21,274 bases of DNA, from positions 1-21,274 of IMG/VR virus record IMGVR_UViG_3300025889_001125; one strand, written 5' to 3'. Origin of the DNA: a virus. Below the pieces are notes generated by a model. The model did not search any database. It was given only the letters and a program-made list of their open reading frames with translations, and was not told the DNA's origin. Made by a program: the position numbers and the translations under genes. Positions 1 to 7,158 of this stretch are shown here, piece after piece (position 1 is the stretch's first letter; each line of letters opens with the position of its first letter).

Positions 1-1485
1 GAGGTCCAACACACTGGTGTTATACCTTTTCTTAAAAAGTTTGAGGCAACGGTTAAGTGTTGCACTCAAAATGGAGTCCGAGGAGGATCAGCAACAGTCC
101 ACTTCCCAATCTGGCACCAAGAAATAGGTGACATTATTGTTCTTAAAAACAATAAAGGTAGTGAAGATAATCGAGTCAGAAAACTTGACTACTCAATACA
201 GTTATCAAAACTGTTTTATGAAAGATTTATAAACAACCAAGATATAACTTTATTTTCACCACACGAAGTACCTGAACTGTATGAGGCATGGGGTACACCA
301 GAGTTTGATGAACTTTATGAAAAGGCAGAAAGAAAAATTAGCGTTAAGAAAAAGAAGATAAATGCACAAGAATTATTTTTTGACATATTGAAAGAACGTG
401 CTGAAACAGGCCGTATCTATATTATGAATATTGACCATTGTAATACTCACTCATCTTTTAAAGATAGAGTTTACATGTCCAATCTATGTCAGGAAATAAC
501 TTTACCAACCACTCCAATACAACACATTGATGGTGAAGGTGAGATTGCTTTATGTATCTTATCTGCCATCAATGTGGGTAAAATAAACAAACGTGATGAA
601 CTAGAACCTTTATGTGATTTAGCAGTAAGAGCATTAGATGAAATAATAGATCATCAAAAGTATCCTATTGACGCTGCTGAAAAATCTACAAAGGCACGTA
701 GAAGTTTAGGTATTGGTTACATTGGTCTTGCTCATTACCTTGCAAAGAAAGGTTACAAATACGATCAGAAACTTGCATGGCGACAAGTTGATAAACTTAC
801 CGAAGCATTTCAATATTTTCTATTAAAGGCAAGTAATCAACTTGCAAAAGAAAAAGGCCAATGTTCAGCATTTAAACAAACAAAATATGCAGATGGTATA
901 CTACCTATTGACACTTATAAAAAAGACGTAGATGAATTAGTAAAAAGAGATTACACTTACGATTGGGAACATTTAAGAAAAGAAATTAAAGAACATGGTT
1001 TAAGACATAGTACATTGTCAGCACAAATGCCTAGTGAATCTTCTAGTGTAGTTTCAAATGCGACAAACGGTATTGAACCACCTAGAGATTATTTGTCTGT
1101 TAAAAAGTCTAAAAAAGGCCCATTAAAACAGATAGTACCAGAGTATAATAAATTAAAAAACTTCTATACACTACTTTGGGACATGAAGGGGAACGAAGGA
1201 TATATAAATATCGTTGCAGTAATGCAAAAATATTTTGATCAGGCAATAAGTGGTAACTGGTCATATAATCCTGAAAATTATACTGATGGTCAAGTACCAG
1301 TATCAGTAATGGCACAAGATTTATTAACAACATATAAGTTAGGTTGGAAGACTTCTTATTATCAAAACACATATGATAGTAAAAAAGACGAAGACGAACC
1401 CACCCATACAATTGGGTTCCACGATAATGTGCCTGAAGATAAACCAAAAGAGGAGGACGAGAATTGCGACTCGTGTACAATTTAA
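1..1485 (+). CDS. nrdA: Ribonucleoside-diphosphate reductase alpha subunit (class Ia), 5' end cut by the window
   Basis: Catalytic large subunit of ribonucleotide reductase, making dNDPs from NDPs. The frame is open from base 1, so the N-terminus lies upstream; the TTG at 388 is an internal Leu codon, not a start. The partial product is 494 residues and matches the C-terminal two thirds of E. coli/T4 NrdA. Visible: NGVRGGSATVHFP near the start; the active-site trio N-x-C-x-E in SNLCQE (481-495), equivalent to E. coli N437/C439/E441; the second redox Cys in GEIALC (553-555), equivalent to C462; the PSESSSVVSNATNGIEPPR block; the radical-transfer Tyr pair in KTSYYQN; and a C-terminal Cys pair (CDSC) that would be re-reduced by glutaredoxin. 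A glutaredoxin gene lies at 9166. The stop overlaps the next start by one base (TAATG). Identification is secure. Confidence 0.97.
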   Translation, partial: EVQHTGVIPFLKKFEATVKCCTQNGVRGGSATVHFPIWHQEIGDIIVLKNNKGSEDNRVRKLDYSIQLSKLFYERFINNQDITLFSPHEVPELYEAWGTPEFDELYEKAERKISVKKKKINAQELFFDILKERAETGRIYIMNIDHCNTHSSFKDRVYMSNLCQEITLPTTPIQHIDGEGEIALCILSAINVGKINKRDELEPLCDLAVRALDEIIDHQKYPIDAAEKSTKARRSLGIGYIGLAHYLAKKGYKYDQKLAWRQVDKLTEAFQYFLLKASNQLAKEKGQCSAFKQTKYADGILPIDTYKKDVDELVKRDYTYDWEHLRKEIKEHGLRHSTLSAQMPSESSSVVSNATNGIEPPRDYLSVKKSKKGPLKQIVPEYNKLKNFYTLLWDMKGNEGYINIVAVMQKYFDQAISGNWSYNPENYTDGQVPVSVMAQDLLTTYKLGWKTSYYQNTYDSKKDEDEPTHTIGFHDNVPEDKPKEEDENCDSCTI

Positions 1486-2183
1486 TGAACGAAGTAATAG
1501 ACATTTTTAGTAAAAGAAAACATCCATCAGTTTATGACGATAAGATTATACCTACTGAAACTGAAATAAGAGATATAGTCAGTAAGGCATATCCTTTAGT
1601 TACATCATTTAGAAAAATGTACGGATATAAAATACATGTTTTAGGTCCTAATAAAGAACGTAGTAATCATATATGGGAACTATGCGAAGGATTTAAACAA
1701 TGGATTGATGATACCCACTATGGTGAAGAAGCTAGACAAACAAAGAGTATAGGTTTATCACATATACAAACAGCACCTTGGATATTAATTTATACACCAA
1801 GAGTTTCTCCTCCTAATGAATATCATGCTGGTGAAACCGATCATATAGATGGTAAAAGTGTATGGGATGGTCTTAATTGGGATTATATGAATAATCAGAA
1901 TAGAGAATCTGGTGCAGTAGAAATAGGAATGGTTGCTCAAATGATAATGGGTGGTGTATTAGATAAAGGTTATGACACTGGTTTTTGTGTTTGTTTACCA
2001 AGATCAGGCGATAAAGGGCTAGAAAAATGGAAAAATTATCCTTTTTTAGATTTTTATCCTACTGTGATACAAACAATAGGTAAAGCAAAAAAATATCAAT
2101 ATCAAAATAAAACACCAAAACAACTTAAAAAAGATACAAGGCCACCTATAGATGATATATTTAATTTTGTAGGAAGTAATTAA
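1485..2183 (+). CDS. Nitroreductase-family-like protein, paralogue 1
   Basis: Product of 232 residues. I place the start at the ATG at 1485, overlapping the nrdA stop, because it aligns with the start of the paralogue at 3291 (MNEVIDIFSKRKH against MNQQPILNLLNRRQH); a TTG at 1464 behind an AGGAGG is the alternative. The nitroreductase layout is visible: basic N-terminal segment, V-L-G-P strand, HIQTAPWILIYTPRV core, a later VEIGM helix, and IGKAK near the C-terminus. The family's usual flavin-contacting P-S-x-x-N stretch, present in paralogue 2 (TPSKNN), reads VTSFRK here, so FMN binding may be altered. Family members are FMN-dependent oxidoreductases; substrate unknown. Lying between nrdA and nrdB suggests a nucleotide or redox role, which is inference. 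Confidence 0.7.
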   Translation: MNEVIDIFSKRKHPSVYDDKIIPTETEIRDIVSKAYPLVTSFRKMYGYKIHVLGPNKERSNHIWELCEGFKQWIDDTHYGEEARQTKSIGLSHIQTAPWILIYTPRVSPPNEYHAGETDHIDGKSVWDGLNWDYMNNQNRESGAVEIGMVAQMIMGGVLDKGYDTGFCVCLPRSGDKGLEKWKNYPFLDFYPTVIQTIGKAKKYQYQNKTPKQLKKDTRPPIDDIFNFVGSN

Positions 2184-2184
2184 T

Positions 2185-3291
2185 ATGAAAACAGTATTTA
2201 ATAAGAAACAAAATTTAGACGCTACAAAACAACCATTGTTTTTTGGTGAAGACCTTGCAGTACAAAGATATGATACGTTTAAGTATCCTGTATTTGATAG
2301 ATTGGCTCAACAACAACTAGGTTTCTTTTGGCGACCTGAAGAAGTTTCTTTACAGAAAGATAGAAACGACTATGCTCAACTATCAGAATCACAAAAGTTT
2401 ATCTTTACATCTAATCTAAAATATCAAACTATGTTAGATAGTGTACAAGGTAGAGGTCCATGCCTTGCATTTTTACCTTTTGTAACTAATCCTGAATTAG
2501 AAGGTGCCATAGTTGCATGGGACTTTATGGAAACAATTCATAGTAGAAGTTATACATACATAATTAAAAACTTATATTCAGACCCTAGTGATATATTTGA
2601 TACTATTATTGCAGATAAGAAGATTGAAGAAAGATCAAAAGCAGTTACAGAAGCATACGATAAACTAATTGCATTAGGCTACAAATGGCATACTGATCCT
2701 AAATCAGTTGATATGTACGAACTAAAGAAAGCATTATGGCTTGCGTTAGTAACTGTAAATGTACTAGAAGGTTTAAGATTTTACGTATCATTTGCTTGTT
2801 CGTTTGCATTTGGTGAATTAAAACTTATGGAGGGTAGTGCTAAGATATTATCTCTTATTGCTAGAGATGAAAGTCAACACCTTGCAATGAGTCAACAGAT
2901 TATCAAAGCATATCTTACAAAAGAAAATGATAAGGTTATGAATAAAGTTATTAAAGATACACAAAAAGAATGTTATAAAATATATGATGACGCAGTACAA
3001 CAAGAGAAAGATTGGGCAACTTATCTATTTCAAAAAGGTTCTATGATAGGACTATCAGAAAAACTACTACATCAATATGTTGAATATATAGCAAATAGAA
3101 GAATGAGAGTTATTGGTTTAGAACAAAAGTATGAACACTCATCATCACAGAATCCATTACCTTGGACACAACATTGGTTTAATAGTCACTCACTACAAAA
3201 CGCACCACAAGAAACTGAAATAGAAAGTTATGTTATTGGTGGTCTTAAACAAGACGTAACAAAAGATCAGTTTAAAAAATTTAAACTATAA
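2185..3291 (+). CDS. nrdB: Ribonucleoside-diphosphate reductase beta subunit (class Ia)
   Basis: Radical-generating small subunit, 368 residues, near the usual length. The di-iron ligands known from E. coli NrdB can be assigned: D85 (YQTMLD), E116 and H119 (METIH), E195 (VLEGLRF), E229 and H232 (ARDESQH). The radical tyrosine is Y123 in HSRSYTYI, so this is a canonical tyrosyl-radical enzyme. FACSFAFGE is also intact. The C-terminus ends FKKFKL, the tail by which NrdB docks on NrdA. Start ATG at 2185 has AGGAAG 8 bases upstream. The stop overlaps the next gene (TAATG), so the two nitroreductase-like genes and nrdB are probably translationally coupled. Confidence 0.97.
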   Translation: MKTVFNKKQNLDATKQPLFFGEDLAVQRYDTFKYPVFDRLAQQQLGFFWRPEEVSLQKDRNDYAQLSESQKFIFTSNLKYQTMLDSVQGRGPCLAFLPFVTNPELEGAIVAWDFMETIHSRSYTYIIKNLYSDPSDIFDTIIADKKIEERSKAVTEAYDKLIALGYKWHTDPKSVDMYELKKALWLALVTVNVLEGLRFYVSFACSFAFGELKLMEGSAKILSLIARDESQHLAMSQQIIKAYLTKENDKVMNKVIKDTQKECYKIYDDAVQQEKDWATYLFQKGSMIGLSEKLLHQYVEYIANRRMRVIGLEQKYEHSSSQNPLPWTQHWFNSHSLQNAPQETEIESYVIGGLKQDVTKDQFKKFKL

Positions 3292-3968
3292 TGAATCAAC
3301 AACCGATCCTAAATTTATTAAATAGAAGACAACACGTTATGGCCTACGATACAGAGGACATACCTGAAAAACAATTGATTGAAGATTTATTATGGAAGGC
3401 ATGGAAAGTTACACCATCTAAAAACAATTTTATGCCATATAATTGTAATGTATTAGGTCCTGATAAGGTAACAGAAAAACACTCTATATGGATGAAAAGT
3501 GTAAAGAATAAAAAACATATAAATGAAAAAAACATTGAAGATCATAAAGAAGAAGGATACAATCCGTACTTTGAACATATAAGTACAGCACCTTATCTAT
3601 TAGTATTTACACAAAGGGTATGTGATCCTAATGAGTACTACAGAAAGAGAATAGAAAAAGGAGACTACTACGAGCAAATGCACGAAGACGAGGTAGACTC
3701 AATGATGAGAACTACAACCGTAGAAGTAGGAATGTGGATGGCTAATTTATCAGCCTTTGCATTAGAGAAAGGTCTAAATACATCTACAATAGCATGTTTT
3801 CCATATAAACCTTTGTCAGCATGGGCAGATTTACCTTGGGTAAAACATCCTGTTGTATTGTTAGGTAGTATAGGTAAAGCAAAAGAATTTCGTAGAGAAA
3901 GTATGAGTGATGTTGAAAAGAAAGACGACAAGAAACCAGAACCTGAAACAATAATAAAGTGGATATGA
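3291..3968 (+). CDS. Nitroreductase-family-like protein, paralogue 2
   Basis: Product of 225 residues, clearly homologous to the gene at 1485: both have a basic N-terminus, a V-L-G-P strand, H-I-x-T-A-P followed by a hydrophobic strand and R-V-x-x-P-N-E-Y, a V-E-[VI]-G-M helix and I-G-K-A-K. This copy is closer to classical nitroreductases: NRRQHVMAYDTEDIP resembles the FMN phosphate-binding start, TPSKNN matches the P-S-x-x-N segment, and ANLSAFALEKGLNTS matches the family's helix and strand after the dimer interface. Expected to be a homodimeric FMN oxidoreductase; substrate unknown. The start overlaps the nrdB stop and the stop overlaps the next gene (ATGA). Family membership likely, function open. 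Confidence 0.75.
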   Translation: MNQQPILNLLNRRQHVMAYDTEDIPEKQLIEDLLWKAWKVTPSKNNFMPYNCNVLGPDKVTEKHSIWMKSVKNKKHINEKNIEDHKEEGYNPYFEHISTAPYLLVFTQRVCDPNEYYRKRIEKGDYYEQMHEDEVDSMMRTTTVEVGMWMANLSAFALEKGLNTSTIACFPYKPLSAWADLPWVKHPVVLLGSIGKAKEFRRESMSDVEKKDDKKPEPETIIKWI

Positions 3969-4513
3969 TATTAAGACCTACAACAATTATAATGCTTATT
4001 GACTTTGAAGGACATCCTGTTTTAGGTGATGAGTTTATAAACAATCAACGTTTTTCTACATTGAATGCTTTACTAAATCCTGTACGAGAGAAACCTCTTT
4101 TTATTATATCTAATCATCTTCCTCATAGACACAAACGAGTAGAGGAAGTTGCAAAGATGGTAAAAATAGAAAACAGACACATATGGAAAACTATTAATCC
4201 AGATGACAGCTCTGTTGAAAGTATTGTTGAAGAATTAAAACAAATGGATTACAGAATAGAAAATGTTATAATAGGTGGTACAAATATATCTGGTTGTGTG
4301 TTAAGAACTAAACCATATAGTGCCATGAGTTGGGCAAAGAAAGGATATGACGTACAAATATTATCAAACATGTGTGCTGATTATCAAATTACAGGTGTCA
4401 ACTCATTAGAACAAAATCAAAACTCCGTAGCGATAGTGTGGCATGAGGTTGCACAAGCAGGGTTTTTTAATAAAGTAAGTTATATAAGGGAGCATGAATG
4501 TCAGATAACATAA
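3965..4513 (+). CDS. Isochorismatase-like cysteine hydrolase, paralogue A
   Basis: Product of 182 residues from the ATG at 3965, which overlaps the preceding stop (ATGA); an in-frame GTG lies at 3959. The fold signature is visible: N-terminal strand ending in Asp (MLIDFEGHP, D13), a second hydrophobic strand (PLFIIS), a strand leading to the candidate nucleophile (VIIGGTNISGCV, C111), then a helix and strand (AMSWAKKGYDVQI) and MCADYQ. This order matches isochorismatase/nicotinamidase-type hydrolases, whose triad is Asp-Lys-Cys. The Lys is uncertain (K76 in IWKT is a candidate). A His-rich NHLPHRHKR follows strand 2, where nicotinamidases bind metal, but the exact motif is absent. Two relatives lie at 16501 and 17055. 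Substrate unknown. Confidence 0.65.
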   Translation: MILRPTTIIMLIDFEGHPVLGDEFINNQRFSTLNALLNPVREKPLFIISNHLPHRHKRVEEVAKMVKIENRHIWKTINPDDSSVESIVEELKQMDYRIENVIIGGTNISGCVLRTKPYSAMSWAKKGYDVQILSNMCADYQITGVNSLEQNQNSVAIVWHEVAQAGFFNKVSYIREHECQIT

Positions 4514-4677
4514 ACAAGGTACAAATAAGTTGTCCTAATTGTGATGTTAGTTATTGGGTCAAGTGGAAAGACGAAGACAATGAGCCTACTACATGTCCAT
4601 TTTGTGGCGCTGATACTTCAATAGATGATGATGACGCAATCTTTGAGCATGATGAAGAAGAAGACGATTGGAATTGA
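4498..4677 (+). CDS. Small zinc-ribbon protein with acidic tail
   Basis: Product of 59 residues. Two CxxC knuckles, CPNC (C12, C15) and CPFCG (C33, C36), are 17 residues apart, a typical zinc ribbon. The last third is very acidic (DDDD, DEEEDDW). The ATG lies 16 bases before the stop of the previous gene, with GGGAG upstream, so it is coupled to the operon. Its own end overlaps the start of the resolvase gene. No function can be assigned; such ribbons bind nucleic acid or protein. Cys spacing makes it a real gene. Confidence 0.75.
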   Translation: MSDNINKVQISCPNCDVSYWVKWKDEDNEPTTCPFCGADTSIDDDDAIFEHDEEEDDWN

Positions 4678-5194
4678 TTATAGTTTAAGCAGTCCTGCTA
4701 TATGTGTATGTAGAGGCGAGTTTAAATTAGATAACTGTAAGATATACTATCTTACAAATGTGAAAAAATATGAAGGCAACTATTGTAATGGTAAAATAAA
4801 TGGCAGATTACATCTACCCTATACCTCCGAGCAACAACGACACGACCAGATTTCCGAGTGGGCAATTTCTGTTATTGATACTGCTATTGGTAATATTTTT
4901 ATAGAAGGATATTCATTTGGTAGTAAAGGACTTGTATTCAACCTAGCAGAGAATATGGGTGCTCTCAAACATAAACTATATAAACTCAATAAACGATTTC
5001 AATCTATAGTACCAGGTCAGATAAAGAAGAATGCTACTGGCAAGGGTAATGCAGATAAACTAAAGATGTATGAGCAGTTTACAAAAGATACTGGCGTTGA
5101 TTTAGTCAAAGAATTTGAACAAACGAAACTCAATAATCCAGTAACCGACATAGTAGATTCATATTATATCGCAAAATATGGGTACGAATCATAG
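4652..5194 (+). CDS. RuvC-like Holliday junction resolvase (RNase H fold)
   Basis: Product of 180 residues from ATG 4652; a tandem ATG at 4649 is equally possible, and an in-frame ATG at 4625 is less likely because the fold begins at once with KKKTIGIDYSL. RNase H-fold landmarks: first acidic residue D9 (IGIDYS), second E85 (IFIEGYSFG), a helix with KGLVFNLAENMGALK, a basic QIKKNATGKGNADK segment, and the C-terminal acidic pair D166/D169 (DIVDSYYIA). This is the RuvC/poxvirus-A22-like resolvase arrangement seen in marine T4-like phages. It would cleave branched DNA during recombination-dependent replication and packaging. It is the last gene before a promoter at 5257. Confidence 0.85.
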   Translation: MKKKTIGIDYSLSSPAICVCRGEFKLDNCKIYYLTNVKKYEGNYCNGKINGRLHLPYTSEQQRHDQISEWAISVIDTAIGNIFIEGYSFGSKGLVFNLAENMGALKHKLYKLNKRFQSIVPGQIKKNATGKGNADKLKMYEQFTKDTGVDLVKEFEQTKLNNPVTDIVDSYYIAKYGYES

Positions 5195-5195
5195 A

Positions 5196-5213
5196 TGTTC
5201 TCGTTTTGTTCTC
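5196..5213 (+). repeat. Short direct repeat TGTTCTC x2, 11-bp period
   Basis: TGTTCTC occurs at 5196-5202 and 5207-5213, one helical turn apart, between the resolvase stop and the promoter at 5257. It could be a protein-binding site, but chance is not excluded. Confidence 0.25.
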
Positions 5214-5256
5214 ATAATTATTCCTAAAAAGTCAATAAAATCAACGTTTTTAACGC

Positions 5257-5285
5257 TTGACAATTCCGTATTTTTCTGATATATT
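5257..5285 (+). promoter_or_regulatory. Sigma70-type promoter (TTGACA-17-TATATT, extended -10)
   Basis: -35 TTGACA at 5257-5262, 17-base spacer, -10 TATATT at 5280-5285 with TGA just before it. The 17 bases GTTTTTAACGCTTGACA are identical to those at the promoter at 7100. The expected transcription start (about 5292) is 3-5 bases from the ATG at 5296. Confidence 0.8.
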
Positions 5286-5295
5286 ATGTGTATAT

Positions 5296-5718
5296 ATGAC
5301 AAAAGAATACTTTAAAAGTTTTAATATCGTTTACAAAAGAGAATATGTTGATCCAGAATCAGAATATGATACGTTCTGGTCTTCAGCTACTATCTACAGA
5401 AATGTACCTATAGATAAAATTAAATTCTATAGAAAACAATTACTTAAATTCAAAGCCTATGCGAACAAGACGTATAGAGAAGACGCTACTAATTTCACAG
5501 GTGCTACTGGTATTGAGATAGTATATCCAGATGAGTATTACCAAACATACGAAGATGTGTTCGGTCCTGAAACGGCTGCAGGTGATGACAACCTATTCAA
5601 CGACTTCGGTCAGATGTATAATGGCAGACAAGGTTTTAGAAAAGATTTTGATCCTGACTTTACAAAGAATTACAAAACTAAAAAGAAAAACCCAAATTAC
5701 ATATACAACTTAAACTAA
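5296..5718 (+). CDS. Conserved-looking hypothetical protein, probably leaderless
   Basis: Product of 140 residues, not recognised. It is rich in Tyr, Phe, Asp and Lys, with no signal peptide or membrane segment; the middle (GIEIVYPDEYYQTYEDVFGPE) is acidic and the C-terminus basic (NYKTKKKNPNY). An in-frame TTG at 5257 falls inside the -35 box, so the real start is ATG 5296. That ATG has no Shine-Dalgarno and sits 3-5 bases from the predicted transcription start, so the mRNA is probably leaderless. First gene of the unit ending at the terminator at 7070. The start is well supported; function unknown. Confidence 0.75.
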   Translation: MTKEYFKSFNIVYKREYVDPESEYDTFWSSATIYRNVPIDKIKFYRKQLLKFKAYANKTYREDATNFTGATGIEIVYPDEYYQTYEDVFGPETAAGDDNLFNDFGQMYNGRQGFRKDFDPDFTKNYKTKKKNPNYIYNLN

Positions 5719-5728
5719 AGGAGACATT

Positions 5729-6031
5729 ATGCAAATAAAACTAGGCGACACGATAAGAGATGATAAAGGTAGAGAAGGTGTTATAACAAACATTGGTATT
5801 GCTACTGATCCTGCTGATATAGCTGCTGAATTAGGAGTAAACGCAAAAGAATATGATACTGATTTAAATTATGTTGGTGCAATTACATTTGGTAGTAACT
5901 GGTGTTATTTTATGCAGATAGAAGAAGTTATTAAAAAGAATGATTATGTTGAAGACACAGCATGGATGAAAGAAGATTCAGATGTTGATGTTGCAATTAA
6001 TTTAGAAAACGAAAGTAAGTTGGGTAAATAA
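5729..6031 (+). CDS. Hypothetical small protein, possible SH3-like beta barrel
   Basis: Product of 100 residues. The N-terminus, LGDTIRDDKGREGVITNIG, is a strand-turn-strand pattern reminiscent of SH3/KOW-type barrels, and FGSNWCYFMQIEEVI looks like closing strands; the C-terminal 25 residues are acidic. The fold is a guess from pattern. AAAGGAGA lies at a good distance before ATG 5729. The stop overlaps the next start (TAATG), coupling it to the 2H phosphoesterase gene. Confidence 0.7.
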   Translation: MQIKLGDTIRDDKGREGVITNIGIATDPADIAAELGVNAKEYDTDLNYVGAITFGSNWCYFMQIEEVIKKNDYVEDTAWMKEDSDVDVAINLENESKLGK

Positions 6032-6435
6032 TGAACGGATATTTTGCTGTACAATTAGATAGACAAAGTTGTAACGTTGTAAAGAAACTTGCTACAAAAG
6101 ACATACTTGTATCAGATCACGTTACACTTGCATTTAAACCTATTAAGAAAGTTTATAACAAATATTCTAAACTTGTAGGTAAAAAGGTGGGTGTGTTTAT
6201 TAAAGGTTACAGAGCAAACAATCATATTGACGCTTTATGGGTTGACAAAATGTGGGATAAAGAGTACAATAGAATCAAAAGACATGATAAAGGCGCTGCC
6301 CATATTACACTTTCACACAAGAAAGGTTACAAATCAGGTGACGCTAACACTATGTTTACAAACCCTAAAGTAAAAGATAAAAAATACGGATACGTAGAAG
6401 GAACTATAAAGTATATTGATTATGACAAAAGATAA
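6031..6435 (+). CDS. 2H phosphoesterase-superfamily protein
   Basis: Product of 134 residues with two H-x-T motifs, H30-V-T32 (SDHVTLAFKP) and H91-I-T93 (AAHITLSHKKG), 61 residues apart. This is the defining signature of 2H phosphoesterases (LigT/2'-5' RNA ligase, CPDase). Each motif is preceded by small or polar residues and followed by a hydrophobic position, as in the family. Members cut 2',3'-cyclic phosphates or 2'-5'/3'-5' phosphodiester bonds; in T4 the 2H protein Acb1 (gene 57B) degrades cyclic nucleotide signals of CBASS defence. Whether this protein acts on such signals or on RNA ends cannot be decided here. Starts within the preceding stop and overlaps the next gene by 14 bases. 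Confidence 0.8.
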   Translation: MNGYFAVQLDRQSCNVVKKLATKDILVSDHVTLAFKPIKKVYNKYSKLVGKKVGVFIKGYRANNHIDALWVDKMWDKEYNRIKRHDKGAAHITLSHKKGYKSGDANTMFTNPKVKDKKYGYVEGTIKYIDYDKR

Positions 6436-6688
6436 ATGGTTGAAGATTAATAGAGAGTCATTTACTAGAACTCTTAAAGGATTTGAAAGACCTGATTATA
6501 CATTAGATATAAACGGTCTACCAAGAAATTCTATACCTACAAGTGATAGAATATCTGGAGCATGTACTAAAGAGTCAAAACCTAAAGTACAACTACCCGA
6601 AGGCAAAACAATCGGCATTGCCTACAACAAGGGTAACTACCAGATAGTTGACAAAGCCGATTTTAAAACAATGGGAAGGAAGACATAA
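6422..6688 (+). CDS. Hypothetical protein
   Basis: Product of 88 residues from ATG 6422; an in-frame TTG at 6416 is less likely. Basic, soluble, no recognised domain. A conserved-looking core reads LPRNSIPTSDRISGACTK, followed by KTIGIAYNKGNYQIV, likely a beta hairpin. It overlaps the 2H gene by 14 bases, and its stop overlaps the next start (TAATG), so it is part of the same coupled block. Confidence 0.65.
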   Translation: MTKDKWLKINRESFTRTLKGFERPDYTLDINGLPRNSIPTSDRISGACTKESKPKVQLPEGKTIGIAYNKGNYQIVDKADFKTMGRKT

Positions 6689-6915
6689 TGTGGAATATGA
6701 AAAAATCATTGTTATTCGCTACGTTATTAGTTGCAGTAATACTAGTATCAATGAATATAGCAAGTGCTAATCCAGTAACTAACTGGTTAACAAATGAGAA
6801 AAACAAAATTGTTGAGTATCAAACAAAGAGTTGGGCAGATAGTAAAGCTCAATTGACTAATACAAAAAAGTCAATTCTAAACATATTTAGGAAGAAAAAT
6901 GCTACACAAGATTAG
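6688..6915 (+). CDS. Small exported protein with Sec signal peptide
   Basis: Product of 75 residues. The N-terminus MWNMKKSLLFATLLVAVILV followed by SMNIASA is a clear signal peptide (Lys pair, long hydrophobic core, A-x-A before a predicted cut at ASA/NPV). The mature part, about 48 residues, is polar and helical (TNEKNKIVEYQTKSW) and ends basic (FRKKNATQD). Predicted periplasmic. GGAAGGAAG precedes the ATG, which overlaps the previous stop. Function unknown; one of several exported products between 6.7 and 9.2 kb. Confidence 0.75.
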   Translation: MWNMKKSLLFATLLVAVILVSMNIASANPVTNWLTNEKNKIVEYQTKSWADSKAQLTNTKKSILNIFRKKNATQD

Positions 6916-7087
6916 TGATTTTTGTAAGAAGATTGATAGTATCAAAGCTCAGGCAGATAAGTTATACAACCTAAAGTATAATCAGATCAAAACGCCTGAG
7001 CGGGATGCTGAAGTGAATCACCTTATAGATGACATACAATCCATGTGTAAAGTAGTGGGTAATGACAATAAACCCTATGATTTATAG
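6899..7087 (+). CDS. Small helical hypothetical protein
   Basis: Product of 62 residues, predicted almost wholly alpha-helical with heptad-like hydrophobics (ISDFCKKIDSIKAQADKLYNLK, then AEVNHLIDDIQSMC), so a short coiled-coil or helical hairpin. AGGAAG lies 5-10 bases before ATG 6899, and the gene overlaps the previous one by 17 bases. Its TAG stop is inside the terminator stem. Function unknown. Confidence 0.65.
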   Translation: MLHKISDFCKKIDSIKAQADKLYNLKYNQIKTPERDAEVNHLIDDIQSMCKVVGNDNKPYDL

Positions 7088-7094
7088 GGTTTTT
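7070..7094 (+). terminator. Rho-independent terminator
   Basis: The inverted repeat AACCCTAT (7071-7078) / ATAGGGTT (7084-7091) forms an 8-9 bp stem with a 5-base loop, followed by a T run (7090-7094). It closes the unit that starts at 5257 and uses the last codons of the preceding gene. The next promoter begins 6 bases later. Confidence 0.85.
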
Positions 7095-7099
7095 AACGC

Positions 7100-7128
7100 T
7101 TGACAAATAGACTATTTTATGATAGAAT
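7100..7128 (+). promoter_or_regulatory. Sigma70-type promoter (TTGACA-17-TAGAAT, extended -10)
   Basis: -35 TTGACA at 7100-7105, 17-base spacer, -10 TAGAAT at 7123-7128 preceded by TGA. The upstream 17 bases are identical to those of the 5257 promoter. It drives the gene at 7159 and the envelope-protein block behind it. Confidence 0.8.
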
Positions 7129-7158
7129 TAACGAATAAACTAACAAAAGGACTATATT

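Noticed and set aside
1203-1210. TATAAATA late promoter inside nrdA
   Set aside because: It is within conserved coding sequence (Ile-Asn-Ile) far from a gene start; such octamers are expected by chance in A+T-rich DNA.
1109-1504. Minus-strand open frame of 131 codons opposite the nrdA end
   Set aside because: It lies fully opposite conserved NrdA sequence, has a low-complexity hydrophobic product, and every convincing gene is on the + strand.
5257-5295. N-terminal extension of the gene at 5296 to TTG 5257
   Set aside because: This TTG is part of the -35 box and would lie upstream of the transcription start.
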